From Austwickia sp. TVS 96-490-7B (GTDB lineage: Bacteria > Actinomycetota > Actinomycetes > Actinomycetales > Dermatophilaceae): 64,000 nucleotides of DNA. The position numbers and the translations under genes are program-made. The notes under the pieces are model-generated. The model was not told the DNA's origin, made no database searches, and saw nothing but the letters and a program-made list of their open reading frames with translations. Below, in pieces: positions 1 to 8,863 of this stretch (positions within the stretch are counted from its first letter, which is position 1; each line of letters opens with the position of its first letter). The stretch lies in contig NZ_JAHPZL010000008.1 of NCBI RefSeq assembly GCF_019331795.1, positions 613,104 to 677,103 on the forward strand, given 5' to 3'.

Positions 1-275
1 TCAGGCTGACCAAGCGGCTTCAAGCCAGCCTCGTCCACAGCCTTGCCATACAGGCCCGGAAGCGCCTCGTTGACTGCCTCCTGGAGGACAGCACCCTTAC
101 CGACTCGCTGCTCCACGATGCGGGCGGGGACTTTGCCCGGACGGAAACCGGGCACGGAAATCTGCGACGAGATGGCCTTGAGGGCCGCGTCGACGCTCGG
201 CTTGAGCTCCTCGTAGGGGACCTCGATGGTCAGTTTGACCCGGGTCGGGTTGAGGGTCTCGACGGCACTCTTCAC
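1..275 (-). CDS. tig: Trigger factor, N-terminal part (3' end outside window)
   Basis: Ribosome-associated chaperone and peptidyl-prolyl isomerase that meets nascent chains at the exit tunnel. About 91 residues are visible, all from the N-terminal ribosome-binding domain, including the signature GFRPGKVP that contacts the ribosome. The family is usually more than 400 residues, so the isomerase and C-terminal chaperone domains lie beyond base 1. I chose the GTG at 275-273: it has GGAG seven bases upstream and gives [18 protein letters not shown], the normal start of the family. The identification is safe; the rest of the gene cannot be judged. Confidence 0.95.
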   Translation of the reverse strand, partial: MKSAVETLNPTRVKLTIEVPYEELKPSVDAALKAISSQISVPGFRPGKVPARIVEQRVGKGAVLQEAVNEALPGLYGKAVDEAGLKPLGQP

Positions 276-580
276 TTCGCGCACTCCAGCGGAATCGGAT
301 ATCGGACAAAGCTTGCACGTGCCCACCGTTCGATCCGGTGACGCCGGGACGAGCGCCTGTGCCGGACGCGGCGTACGTGTCCGTCTGCGGCCGACTCAGC
401 CAGCCCCACCCGTGGGGGCACTTCCGGCCATGCTATCGGTTAGATCCCACCGACGGCGACACTCACCCCCCGGCCCTGCCGAGGAGCCGGGCCAGGAAGG
501 CACTGCAGCACCGTAATTGACCGGACTGCACATCCCTCCCCTGGCTCCCGACGCCTGTCAGTTCCCGCAGCGGAAGCGGG
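276..580. other. Intergenic region upstream of tig
   Basis: No convincing gene. It holds the leader of tig (reverse) and the tail of the gene ending at 581. A small inverted repeat (CCCGC at 564-568, GCGGG at 576-580) sits directly beyond that stop codon and may be a weak terminator. Short open frames here lack a ribosome binding site and recognisable content. Confidence 0.5.
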
Positions 581-1699
581 TCAGATCCGATGCAACACCA
601 CCGGTCGTAACACGGGTTTCTCTGTGCTGCCTGTGGCGATCGTCGCCGCGATATCTCCACGGCTGTTGATCCCAGCAATACCGCTGATCCGCCACCCCTG
701 AGGTATCCCAGCGACAATGTCATCGAGTTGAGTCCGCCCTCCGTCGGCCCAGAGGAAATATCCATAACGTTCCGAACCTGGGATCGCGCTCCCGCCCACC
801 ACCCGGCCACCACCGTCCACCCCGATTAAGAAGTCGTCGAACGTGGCCCCGGGGATGGCCTCAACCTGACGAGCCGAGTTCCACCGGACCATTGTTCCGA
901 CGGAGCGTCCCACGATCCACGAGCCATCCCTCGTGGCGTGCTCAGCTACCTCGAGACTGTAGGAGGCAGGTTTTGTCGAATTCAAAGACGGCAGCTGCTG
1001 CGGCTCAGCGACGTTCTGCGGCCACCAGTACGCCGCAGGAAAATGCGATCCCTCCGGAGGCTGAGCTCCTGGGCTGTCGAGCATGCCAATCTCTGAACCA
1101 TCCTCGAGGACTCCGCGGGGGCGGACATACGTCCAGACCGATGACCGCCGATCGCCCCATTTTCCGTCATACCAGCGGTGAGTGATCATCCCGGCAGTCC
1201 ACTTCTCCAGGGTAATGACCGAGCCGTCGTCGCCAACGCCAATGACATCCCACCAGTGGTTCCACAGCTCGACGTCGTTGATCTTCTGCGGAGGCTTGCC
1301 AGGCCCCCAACGCATCGTCCATTCGTGCCAGTAGTAACTGGGGTCACCGTCAGGGAAGGTGACGGTTCCAATCGCCTCGCCAGCGCGGTTGATCTTGTTC
1401 ACCACCGGGATGGCTGAGGCAGGCAGGTCGGCTGGTCGTTCCAGCGGGGTGGCCCGCCCGCGATAGAAGCGGAACGGACCTTCGGCGCAGTTGCCGATCA
1501 CAAATCCACTGTCGCTGATGTCGGCGGCAGAGCAGCGTGTCAACGTGCCCGTGTTGATGCTGGTCAGTTGGTACTGGGCGGATTGCTTTGCTGGCTTTGG
1601 CCCGGGGACGGCTTCCGGTTGTGCCGTTGCGGCCGGTCCCGGCAGCGCCCCGAGCGCTAACGCCATGCCCCAGGCGATGGATGTGATTGTCCGCTTCAT
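581..1699 (-). CDS. Secreted protein with HAF-like repeats, function unknown
   Basis: About 372 residues. The start at 1699 has GGGAGGGG upstream and gives a typical signal peptide (MKRTITSIAWGMALALGALP, then an AxA site near residue 26). The open frame extends 33 codons further upstream, but that would bury the signal peptide. The mature part carries several short motifs of the kind found in HAF-type extracellular repeat proteins: ISDSGFVIGNC, INRAGEAIGTV, VGVGDDGSV, VDGGGRVVGGS and INSRGDIAATI, each a turn followed by a beta strand. This suggests a beta-propeller-like fold. No catalytic motif is seen, and its role outside the cell is unknown. Confidence 0.7.
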   Translation of the reverse strand: MKRTITSIAWGMALALGALPGPAATAQPEAVPGPKPAKQSAQYQLTSINTGTLTRCSAADISDSGFVIGNCAEGPFRFYRGRATPLERPADLPASAIPVVNKINRAGEAIGTVTFPDGDPSYYWHEWTMRWGPGKPPQKINDVELWNHWWDVIGVGDDGSVITLEKWTAGMITHRWYDGKWGDRRSSVWTYVRPRGVLEDGSEIGMLDSPGAQPPEGSHFPAAYWWPQNVAEPQQLPSLNSTKPASYSLEVAEHATRDGSWIVGRSVGTMVRWNSARQVEAIPGATFDDFLIGVDGGGRVVGGSAIPGSERYGYFLWADGGRTQLDDIVAGIPQGWRISGIAGINSRGDIAATIATGSTEKPVLRPVVLHRI

Positions 1700-1827
1700 C
1701 AGATACCCCTCCCAGGCGAGCAGAACCATGTCGAGGGCCCCCACCCTCAATGAAATGGTCTCTGTTGAGGGTTCATTCGGCAATGCCGGGACGTTCACAG
1801 GGCGGTAGCTGTGAATGACTCCACCTA

Positions 1828-1871
1828 CAGCTGTGGCCCTGTCTCCAGGGAGGGAGACAGGGCCACAGCTG
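1828..1871. terminator. 19-bp perfect hairpin beyond tRNA-Pro
   Basis: Arms 1828-1846 and 1853-1871 are perfect complements around a 6-base loop. It lies 10 bases beyond the 3' end of tRNA-Pro and between that gene and the start of the secreted-protein gene. There is no clear U-tract on either strand. Confidence 0.75.
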
Positions 1872-1881
1872 GGTCATCTGG

Positions 1882-1955
1882 TCGGGCTGACAGGATTTGA
1901 ACCTGCGACATCGTGCTCCCAAAGCACGCGCGCTACCAAGCTGCGCCACAGCCCG
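1882..1955 (-). tRNA. tRNA-Pro(TGG)
   Basis: The reverse strand folds as a 74-nt tRNA. The acceptor stem is CGGGCTG paired with CAGCCCG, the anticodon loop is CTTTGGGA with anticodon TGG, and the T-arm has GGTTCAAATCC. CCA is not encoded. Confidence 0.95.
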
Positions 1956-2097
1956 TGGTTGAGACCGAGGCACCACAATACCGGACAGAACGCAGTGACG
2001 ACGCACTCTTCCGGTGAGCCTCCCAGAATGGGGACGCTGTCCGCAGCACCCCTTCGGATCGGGTTAGACTGCATCCGCGGTCGGTACGCCGACACGT

Positions 2098-2171
2098 GCG
2101 GGTGTAGCTCAATGGTAGAGCCCCAGTCTTCCAAACTGGCTACGCGAGTTCGATTCTCGTCACCCGCTCCA
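2098..2171 (+). tRNA. tRNA-Gly(TCC)
   Basis: The acceptor stem is GCGGGTG paired with CACCCGC, the D-arm is AGCTCAATGGTAGAGC, the anticodon is TCC within CTTCCAA, and the T-arm has GTTCGATTC. CCA is encoded at 2169-2171. Confidence 0.95.
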
Positions 2172-2395
2172 CTACGTCTCACCAGGTCAGCTATCTCTGC
2201 ATGATCTCAACTGGCCCCTTATTTCTGATCCTCAGGCCTTCGTCGCAGGGCATCCAGGATGGAGAGACGGTACTTCCCCACTCCTGGTGACAGGTTCACG
2301 CCTTCCCCCCGCACATCTCATATGTGGTTGCTGAGTTCTGAGCCGTGCCTATTTAGTGGGGTGCCGGGGTCGCCACCGCGCCGACCGCATCGCGG

Positions 2396-3598
2396 TCAGC
2401 GCGACCACACCATGACGGCACCCCGGTCGTCAGAGCGACCGGTAGGGGCATCCCGACAGAGCCGCTGGGTGACCCGGGCCAAATCATGCCCGGCCGCATC
2501 GTCCAGAGCGCCGATCAACGTCGTGATGCCCTCATCAACGCCGTTACCGCGGTCTTCGACGAGCCCATCGGTGTAGAGCATGATGGCGTCGCCACGCTGG
2601 AGGCGACCGCGCACGCTGGGGTAGTGCATCCCCGGCAGGAGGCCTAGCACTGGGCCGCAACCGCCATCGATGGCAGCCCAGCGCTGCCCGGCTGCTCGAT
2701 GCAGCAGCGCCGGCGGATGGCCTGCACTGCTAATGGCAAATTCCCCGGTTTGCAGGTCCACACAGAGGTAGATGGCGGTGGCGAAACCTTCTGACCAGGA
2801 CTGACGGATGACATAGTCGTTCGCCGCACTGAGAAACTCTTCCGGCGGCAGCGAGCCGAGGAGAGCATCGAAGGCCCCGGATAGCAGCAGGGAGCGAGTG
2901 CCAGCATCCAGGCCTTTCCCGGAGACATCAACCAGGACAGACTCCAGGAGATGGCCGTCATGGGTGCGCCGGGTCACGACAAAATCACCAGAGAAGGGCT
3001 GCGCATACGCAGACTCCACACAGGCTTGACCATGCCACGGTGCGGGAAGGTCCGGGATATGGCTTCGCTTGACGAGCCGGCTCCGTAGATACGCCAACAT
3101 GCTGTCGCCGCGACTGCCTTGGACGCCAACTCGGGCGCGGGACATGCTGCGCCACAACGTGGTGGCCCCGACTGCGATCAAGGCCGCGATGGTGCCTGGA
3201 CCGTCGGTTTTGATATTGCCAATCACTGCCGCAGTGATCATGACCGCCGCGAATGTGGCACCAAGAATTCCCGCATGCCAACGGGGAGAATGCAGTGCCC
3301 CACTGAGGACGACCAGGGGCATGAAAGCCATCCATGGCACCTCGACAGGGCAGGCGATGATCCCGATCGACGTAGCGACTATTCCCAGGAACAGAACGGT
3401 GGCGGTAAGGCGTTCCCGCGTCTCGACATGGCTGCGCACGGCAGACCAAAAACGCGCGAACCTGCGACGGACTGCCTTGCGTTCTAGGGTGATCGGAGCG
3501 GGCCCTGGGGGCAGGTCGACCCGCAGGGTCAGAGGGCGAGCGCCGCCCTCGACGGAGCTGATCGACATTGATCCCATGGGGGGACAGTAGTACGACAT
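2396..3598 (-). CDS. Membrane-anchored PP2C/SpoIIE-type serine phosphatase
   Basis: About 400 residues. A hydrophilic N-terminus is followed by roughly three hydrophobic segments (about residues 65-150), then a C-terminal PPM/SpoIIE phosphatase domain. Metal-binding signatures of that family are visible: FSGDFVV, LVDVSGKGLDAG, SSAGHPPALL and LYTDGLVEDR. Such enzymes dephosphorylate anti-anti-sigma factors or similar partners at the membrane. No GAF, PAS or anti-sigma gene is adjacent, so the partner is unknown. The ATG at 3598 follows GGGATTC at close range; TTG 3601 and ATG 3577 or 3568 are alternatives. Confidence 0.85.
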   Translation of the reverse strand: MSYYCPPMGSMSISSVEGGARPLTLRVDLPPGPAPITLERKAVRRRFARFWSAVRSHVETRERLTATVLFLGIVATSIGIIACPVEVPWMAFMPLVVLSGALHSPRWHAGILGATFAAVMITAAVIGNIKTDGPGTIAALIAVGATTLWRSMSRARVGVQGSRGDSMLAYLRSRLVKRSHIPDLPAPWHGQACVESAYAQPFSGDFVVTRRTHDGHLLESVLVDVSGKGLDAGTRSLLLSGAFDALLGSLPPEEFLSAANDYVIRQSWSEGFATAIYLCVDLQTGEFAISSAGHPPALLHRAAGQRWAAIDGGCGPVLGLLPGMHYPSVRGRLQRGDAIMLYTDGLVEDRGNGVDEGITTLIGALDDAAGHDLARVTQRLCRDAPTGRSDDRGAVMVWSR

Positions 3599-3941
3599 CA
3601 AGAATCCCGCCTACCACTGTCATCAATTACGAGAATCTTAGTCGATCGTTTTGATCAATCGATCCACGTCGTTCCCTTATCGGTCATCTGTCCAGTTTTC
3701 CCAGGTCAGTCGTCCAATTTCAGAAAAATGCCCACATGTCGAACAGAATCGGGATGACAGACCTCACCTGAGCCATATGTCGGCCCACCTATCCCAGTGG
3801 TGCGCGCACTTCCCGCGATGACACTCATACCCCGCCCTACCCACCACATCCCCAGCGCACCACTGACACCCGGCATGGCCTGTGCCCAGGGAAGACACCT
3901 TGGGCACAGGCCGCGCCCTCACCGCCCTGACGACGACACCC
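3599..3941. other. Intergenic region with one hairpin
   Basis: It lies between the phosphatase start and the stop of the DsbA-fold gene. The only clear structure is the inverted repeat at 3877-3912. The section around 3610-3760 is more AT-rich than its surroundings and probably carries the phosphatase promoter. No coding frame is convincing. Confidence 0.5.
3877..3912 (-). terminator. Hairpin beyond the DsbA-fold gene
   Basis: GGCCTGTGCCCA and TGGGCACAGGCC form a 12-bp stem, extended by a few further pairs, 30 bases beyond the stop codon of the reverse-strand gene. It has no strong U-tract. Confidence 0.6.
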
Positions 3942-4547
3942 TCACCGGTCCAGGATCGGCCCGACTGTCCGAGTTCGCTTGAGCTCGAAGAAGCCCGGCG
4001 TGCCCGCCACCAGGAGGCATCCATCCCACAACCGTCCAGCGTCCTCACCTCGCGGCGCTGGAGAGACCACCGGCCCAAAGAAAGCGACATCACCCACCGC
4101 CACCACTGGGGTTCCCACATCGGACCCCACCAACTCCATGGCCTCAGCATGCTCCGCTCGCAACGTTTCATCCACGTCGTTGTCCTCGGCGTACCGAGCC
4201 AGCTCCGCCGGGAGCCCTACTTCAGCCAGAGCCCGGCGGATCACCACATTGCGGTCGTCTATTTCATCCAGGTGGATCGCCGTCCCCATCGCGTCGTACA
4301 ACGGTTTGATGACCTGACGGCCATGATCCCGAGCAGCTGCAACGATCACCCGTACCGGCCCCCACGATCGGTCCATCAGCGCCAGGTAATCCTCTGGCAG
4401 GTCCCGGCCCTCGTTGAGGACCGACAGACTCATCACGCGCCAGTCGACCTGCACATCTCGCACCTGCTCCACCTCGTCGAGCCACCGCGAGGTCATCCAC
4501 GCCCACGGGCACGCCGGGTCGAACCACATCCGCACACTCTGTGTCAT
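3942..4547 (-). CDS. DsbA-fold oxidoreductase of the mycothiol-dependent nitroreductase (Rv2466c) family
   Basis: About 201 residues with the thioredoxin/DsbA fold. The N-terminal active-site region reads FDPACPWAWMTSRW, followed by family blocks MSLSVLNEGRDLPEDY, WGPVRV, LYDAMGTAIH, VGTPVVAVGDVAFFGPV and FFELKRTRT. Rv2466c of Mycobacterium tuberculosis uses a CPWC motif with mycothiol/mycoredoxin-1. Here the second cysteine is alanine (CPWA), so the resolving thiol would have to be mycothiol itself. The ATG at 4547 has GGGAGAG nine bases upstream; an earlier ATG at 4577 lacks a site. The family assignment is firm, the substrate is not known. Confidence 0.85.
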   Translation of the reverse strand: MTQSVRMWFDPACPWAWMTSRWLDEVEQVRDVQVDWRVMSLSVLNEGRDLPEDYLALMDRSWGPVRVIVAAARDHGRQVIKPLYDAMGTAIHLDEIDDRNVVIRRALAEVGLPAELARYAEDNDVDETLRAEHAEAMELVGSDVGTPVVAVGDVAFFGPVVSPAPRGEDAGRLWDGCLLVAGTPGFFELKRTRTVGPILDR

Positions 4548-4644
4548 GTGGCTCACTCTCCCATCGAACCGGACCATGACACGACGCGGGGCGGTGCAAG
4601 GATGTCCCGGTACCGGAATACCGTGACCGACAAGGGAGTACTTC

Positions 4645-7221
4645 GTGCCCGGAATGAATCTGACCCGTCTCGAGGCCGCTGAGCGCGCGGAACTGCTGAC
4701 GGTGACCTCCTATGAGGTCTCCATCGACCTGACGACCAGCGCTCAGAGCTTCCCGACGAGCAGCGTCATCCATTTCAGCTGCCGTCGCCCGGGCGCAGAG
4801 ACGTTCCTGGACTTCGTCGGTGAATCCGTCGAGTCGATCTGCCTCAACGGCACTGATCTCGACCCGGCTCAGGTGTACGACGATCACCGGATCGTTCTCA
4901 CCGATCTGGCCGAAGAGAACACCCTGGAGGTGCACGCCACCGGGCGTTATATGCACACCGGTGAGGGGCTGCACCGTTTTGTTGACCCGGTCGATGACCA
5001 GGTCTATCTGTATACCCAGTTCGAGACAGCGGATAGCCGCCGGATGTTTCCTGTCTTTGAACAGCCAGATCTGAAGGCGACTTTTGCCTTCACCATTACG
5101 GCCCCGGCACACTGGCAGGTCATTTCCACCCAGACGACGCCCACCCCCACCGCTGTGGGCGAGCGCGAGGTCCCGCAGCTGGGCACGATCCCTGTGGCCC
5201 GGTGGGAGTTCGCTCCGACCCCCCGGCTGTCGAGTTATGTGACTGCACTGATCGCTGGCCCGTACGACGTGGTGCGGGATTCGGTAGCCGCTGGCGATCG
5301 ACAGGTGCCGTTGGGGTTGTTCTGTCGCAAGTCGCTGACGCCGTATCTTGATGCGGACGAGGTGTTGGACATCACCAAACGCGGTTTCGCGTTCTATGCC
5401 GATCTGTTCGATCTGCCGTATCCATTTGAGAAGTATGACCAGATCTTCACCCCGGAATACAACGCTGGGGCGATGGAGAATGTCGGTGCTGTCACCTACA
5501 ACGAGATGTATGTGTTCCGGGCGAAGGTCACCGACGCCATTGTGGAGCGGCGAGCCCTGACCATCCTGCACGAACTCGCTCACATGTGGTTCGGCAATTT
5601 GGTGACGATGCGCTGGTGGGACGACCTATGGCTGAACGAGTCCTTCGCTGAGTGGGCGTCGATGACCTGCCAAGCTGAGGCGACCCGCTGGAATGACGCC
5701 TGGGCGACCTTCGCCACCTCCGGCAAGTCGTGGGCATTGCGCCAGGACCAACTGTCCTCAACTCACCCGGTCGCGGCGGATATCCGGCATCTCCACGACG
5801 TCGAGGTCAATTTCGACGGTATTACCTACGCCAAGGGCGCTTCGGCGTTGAAACAACTCGTCGCGTACGTCGGACGGGAACCTTTTGTGGAGGGCTTGCG
5901 CAGCTACTTCCGTGAGTTCGCCTACGGCAATACGACCCTCGCGGACTTGCTGCGGCATTTGGAGACCACGTCTGGCCGTGATCTGGCTGCGTGGACGCAG
6001 GCATGGTTGCAGACAGCCGGACCTAACACGCTGCGCACCGAACTAGACCTCGACGGTGACGTGATCCGTTCTGCTGCGGTCCTTCAGGAAGCTCCATCGG
6101 AGTATCCGACGATGCGCCCGCACCGTCTCGCCATCGGGGTGTACGACGTCGCGGACGGCACGATGATCCGACGCCATCGCATTGAGACTGACATCGTCGG
6201 GGAACGCACCGAGATTCCCGAACTGGCTGGGACAGTCATGCCGGATCTGCTGTTGCTCAATGATGACGACCTGACCTATGCCAAGGTACGACTGGACCGA
6301 CGGTCAGTGGACTGCTTGCTGACTCACGCGGGACGTGCCCCTGCCCTTCCTCGGGCGATCTTGCGCGGCGCTGCCTGGGATATGACCCGCGACGCTGAGC
6401 TGCCCGGACGCGAGTTCGTGCAGATGCTCTGGCAGGTTTTGCCGACCGAACGGGATTCGACATTGTTGGCGATGACCTTGGGTCAGCTCGGAACCACGAT
6501 CTCGACGTACGTCGACCCGCAGGCACGTCCGCAGTTGCGCGCGGATGCGGCGAGCCGTCTGATGGCTTTCGCGCAACAGGCTGAGCCGGGCACTGACGCC
6601 CAATTGCAGTTGGTGACCTCCGCTGCCGGTTGGGCGCATTGCAGCGATCAACTCGACTGGGTGCAGGGGATTTACGACGGCAGTGCCCCATTGGCGGGTT
6701 TGGCTGTGGACACCGAAATGCGGTGGACCCTGCTCACCGCGCTGGTGATGGGTGGTCGAGCCAGCGAGGAAGACATCGCGGAGGAAGAGCGGCGCGACCC
6801 CACGGCCACCGGTCGGGAGCGCGCCGCCCGAGCCCGAGCCGCTATCCCGACCGCTGCAGCGAAGACCGCCGCCTGGGACCTGGTGTTCAGCGATTCGAGT
6901 CTGCCCAATCAGACCGTCAGCGCCGTTCTGGCTGGCTGGGCAGCGGTGCACGACGAGAGTCTGCTGACGCCATTCGTGGAGCGTTATCACGGCGAAATCC
7001 GAGAGCTATGGGATCAACGGACATATGCGATCGGTGAGGACATCGTTGTCGGCGCTTACCCCCTGCGCCTGGCATCGCCGCAGGTGGCGACGGCTACTGA
7101 GCGTTGGTTGGACGAGCATCGCGACGCCCCGGACGGGTTACGCCGCCTGATCGCTGAAAACCGAGACGCCGTCACCCGCGCTGTGCGCGCCCAAGAATGT
7201 GACGCCCGCTCTGCTCGTTGA
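4645..7221 (+). CDS. pepN: Aminopeptidase N (M1 zinc metallopeptidase)
   Basis: 858 residues, the usual length for actinobacterial PepN. It removes N-terminal residues from peptides in the cytoplasm. The substrate-binding GAMEN motif is at about 275-279. The zinc site is HELAH at 309-313, with the third ligand E332 in WLNESFAEW. The C-terminal half is the helical ERAP1-like domain typical of the family. The GTG at 4645 has GGGAG six bases upstream. It is divergent from the DsbA-fold gene, 97 bases away. No signal peptide is present. Confidence 0.97.
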   Translation: MPGMNLTRLEAAERAELLTVTSYEVSIDLTTSAQSFPTSSVIHFSCRRPGAETFLDFVGESVESICLNGTDLDPAQVYDDHRIVLTDLAEENTLEVHATGRYMHTGEGLHRFVDPVDDQVYLYTQFETADSRRMFPVFEQPDLKATFAFTITAPAHWQVISTQTTPTPTAVGEREVPQLGTIPVARWEFAPTPRLSSYVTALIAGPYDVVRDSVAAGDRQVPLGLFCRKSLTPYLDADEVLDITKRGFAFYADLFDLPYPFEKYDQIFTPEYNAGAMENVGAVTYNEMYVFRAKVTDAIVERRALTILHELAHMWFGNLVTMRWWDDLWLNESFAEWASMTCQAEATRWNDAWATFATSGKSWALRQDQLSSTHPVAADIRHLHDVEVNFDGITYAKGASALKQLVAYVGREPFVEGLRSYFREFAYGNTTLADLLRHLETTSGRDLAAWTQAWLQTAGPNTLRTELDLDGDVIRSAAVLQEAPSEYPTMRPHRLAIGVYDVADGTMIRRHRIETDIVGERTEIPELAGTVMPDLLLLNDDDLTYAKVRLDRRSVDCLLTHAGRAPALPRAILRGAAWDMTRDAELPGREFVQMLWQVLPTERDSTLLAMTLGQLGTTISTYVDPQARPQLRADAASRLMAFAQQAEPGTDAQLQLVTSAAGWAHCSDQLDWVQGIYDGSAPLAGLAVDTEMRWTLLTALVMGGRASEEDIAEEERRDPTATGRERAARARAAIPTAAAKTAAWDLVFSDSSLPNQTVSAVLAGWAAVHDESLLTPFVERYHGEIRELWDQRTYAIGEDIVVGAYPLRLASPQVATATERWLDEHRDAPDGLRRLIAENRDAVTRAVRAQECDARSAR

Positions 7222-7227
7222 GGACTG

Positions 7228-7260
7228 GCCGGGCGGCGAGAGCCAGCCTCGTCGCCCGGC
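7228..7260 (+). terminator. Terminator-like hairpin after pepN
   Basis: GCCGGGCGGCGAG (7228-7240) pairs with CTCGTCGCCCGGC (7248-7260), 13 pairs including one G-U, starting six bases beyond the pepN stop. There is no U-tract. Confidence 0.7.
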
Positions 7261-7353
7261 ACCTGCTCGCAGTGGACCCGCATGGACCTACTGGTCCGTA
7301 CCTGCGAGCATGACTGGCATATCGCCACATAACCTCACAGATACGGTTCGTCC

Positions 7354-8802
7354 ATGAGCACCGCCCCTACGGAGCCCCCTTCTCGTCTGTTCACCCGAGA
7401 GGCGGTGGCCTGGATCTGGCATGACCTGGGCACGACCGCGTTCAACTCGGTCGTCATCACCTTCGTCTTCTCGGTCTATTTGGTCAGTCCGGCCTTCGGT
7501 CCGAAGGATGCCAACAACGAAGCTCTCGGGACGGGACTGAGCATCGCGGCGTTATGCGTCGCGTTGCTTGCGCCGGTGCTGGGACATCGCGCCGACCGCC
7601 GTGGTCGGCCGGTTTTCTGGTTGGGGGTCAACAGCACTGTCGTGTTGGTGTTGATTCTCTCGTTGTGGTTCATCCGTCCCGAACCACAGTATTTGTGGCC
7701 AGGGATCATCGTGCTGGCGGTGGCCACGGTGTTCTCTGAGTTCGCCGGCGTCAACTACAACGCACTGCTCAAACGGGTGTCTACCCCCGAGACGGTCGGG
7801 AAAATCTCAGCGTTCGCCTGGGGCTCCGGTTATCTAGGAAGCATCGCGCTGCTGTTGATCATCTTGTTTGCGTTCATCCAGCCTGAGGTCGGACTCTTCG
7901 GCGTCTCCGCCACGGATGGCCTGTCGATCCGAGCTTCGATGCTCTTGACCGCCCTGTGGTACCTGGTCGGGATGGTGCCGGTGCTCATCGTCTTGGGCCG
8001 TGGCCCCTGGCCCCGGCGGACTGTGGTCTCCCCGGTGGAGATGATCACGGTGTCCACTGCTGAGCAGACCCTGCTTCCTGCAGCCGACGCCATCGCCTCG
8101 CACCGCCCACTGGGCAAAGCCAAGGAATCCATCCTCGGGTCCTATGCAGCGCTCTGGCGGACACTGCGCTCCCTGGCTCAGGAAAGCCCCCACACTCTGT
8201 ATTTCTTGGTGGCCTCCGCGATCTTCCGTGATGGGCTGGTCGGCGTGTTTGCCTTCGGCGGTGCTATTGCCGCTGGCACTTTCGGTTTTGCCCCGGACGC
8301 TGTGGTGATCTTCGCTATCGCCGCGAATCTCGTCGCCGGGGTCGCGACCTTTGCGATGGGTGTCCTCGACGACAAGATCGGGCCGAAACGCGTCATCATC
8401 GGCTCACTCATCTGCATGATCTGCGCCGGAGTTGGCGTGTTCATTCTTCACGACGGCGGCCCGGTGGTGTTCTGGGTTCTGGGCTTGATCTTGTGCATCT
8501 TCGTCGGACCAGCACAGTCTTCATCCCGGACCCTGCTGACCCGCCTCATCCCGCATGGCCGGGAAGGGGAGATTTTCGGTCTGTACGCCACGACCGGGCG
8601 GGCGCTGAGCTTCATGGCGCCGGCCGCTTTCACCTGGGCGATCGTGCTGGGACGCAAGATCACCCCGGATGCCCCCAGTACTCAGTACTGGGGGATCCTT
8701 GGGATTGTCGTAGTGCTCCTCGTGGGACTTCTGGTCCTGATCCCGGTCAAGGTCCAGCCTCATTCCACTGTGGACGAGCACTGGCAAGGCTCAGCGCACT
8801 GA
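7354..8802 (+). CDS. MFS transporter, UMF1/Atg22-like family
   Basis: 482 residues with about twelve hydrophobic segments. The N-terminus REAVAWIWHDLGTTAFNSVVIT and the GHRADRRGRP loop between helices 2 and 3 are typical of UMF1-type permeases, which resemble fungal Atg22 vacuolar effluxers. The domain halves are joined by a hydrophilic stretch at about residues 220-270. The substrate is unknown; the bacterial members are uncharacterised. The ATG at 7354 has no obvious Shine-Dalgarno sequence. It converges on malQ, sharing a hairpin terminator. Confidence 0.82.
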   Translation: MSTAPTEPPSRLFTREAVAWIWHDLGTTAFNSVVITFVFSVYLVSPAFGPKDANNEALGTGLSIAALCVALLAPVLGHRADRRGRPVFWLGVNSTVVLVLILSLWFIRPEPQYLWPGIIVLAVATVFSEFAGVNYNALLKRVSTPETVGKISAFAWGSGYLGSIALLLIILFAFIQPEVGLFGVSATDGLSIRASMLLTALWYLVGMVPVLIVLGRGPWPRRTVVSPVEMITVSTAEQTLLPAADAIASHRPLGKAKESILGSYAALWRTLRSLAQESPHTLYFLVASAIFRDGLVGVFAFGGAIAAGTFGFAPDAVVIFAIAANLVAGVATFAMGVLDDKIGPKRVIIGSLICMICAGVGVFILHDGGPVVFWVLGLILCIFVGPAQSSSRTLLTRLIPHGREGEIFGLYATTGRALSFMAPAAFTWAIVLGRKITPDAPSTQYWGILGIVVVLLVGLLVLIPVKVQPHSTVDEHWQGSAH

Positions 8803-8815
8803 GCTGTGTCATCAG

Positions 8816-8863
8816 CTCCCCGCTGCGGTTCAGCGCTTACCCGCGCTGAACCGCAGTGGGGAG
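8816..8863. terminator. 21-bp bidirectional hairpin overlapping the end of malQ
   Basis: Arms 8816-8836 and 8843-8863 pair along 21 positions with one G-U, around a 6-base loop. It follows the MFS gene by 13 bases. The malQ stop codon lies inside the loop (8837-8839), so one arm is also the last codons of malQ. It can serve both convergent genes. Confidence 0.85.

Noticed and set aside
4264-5583. A 439-codon reverse open frame inside pepN
   Set aside because: Shadow of pepN; it runs over both the DsbA-fold gene and pepN with no family motif.
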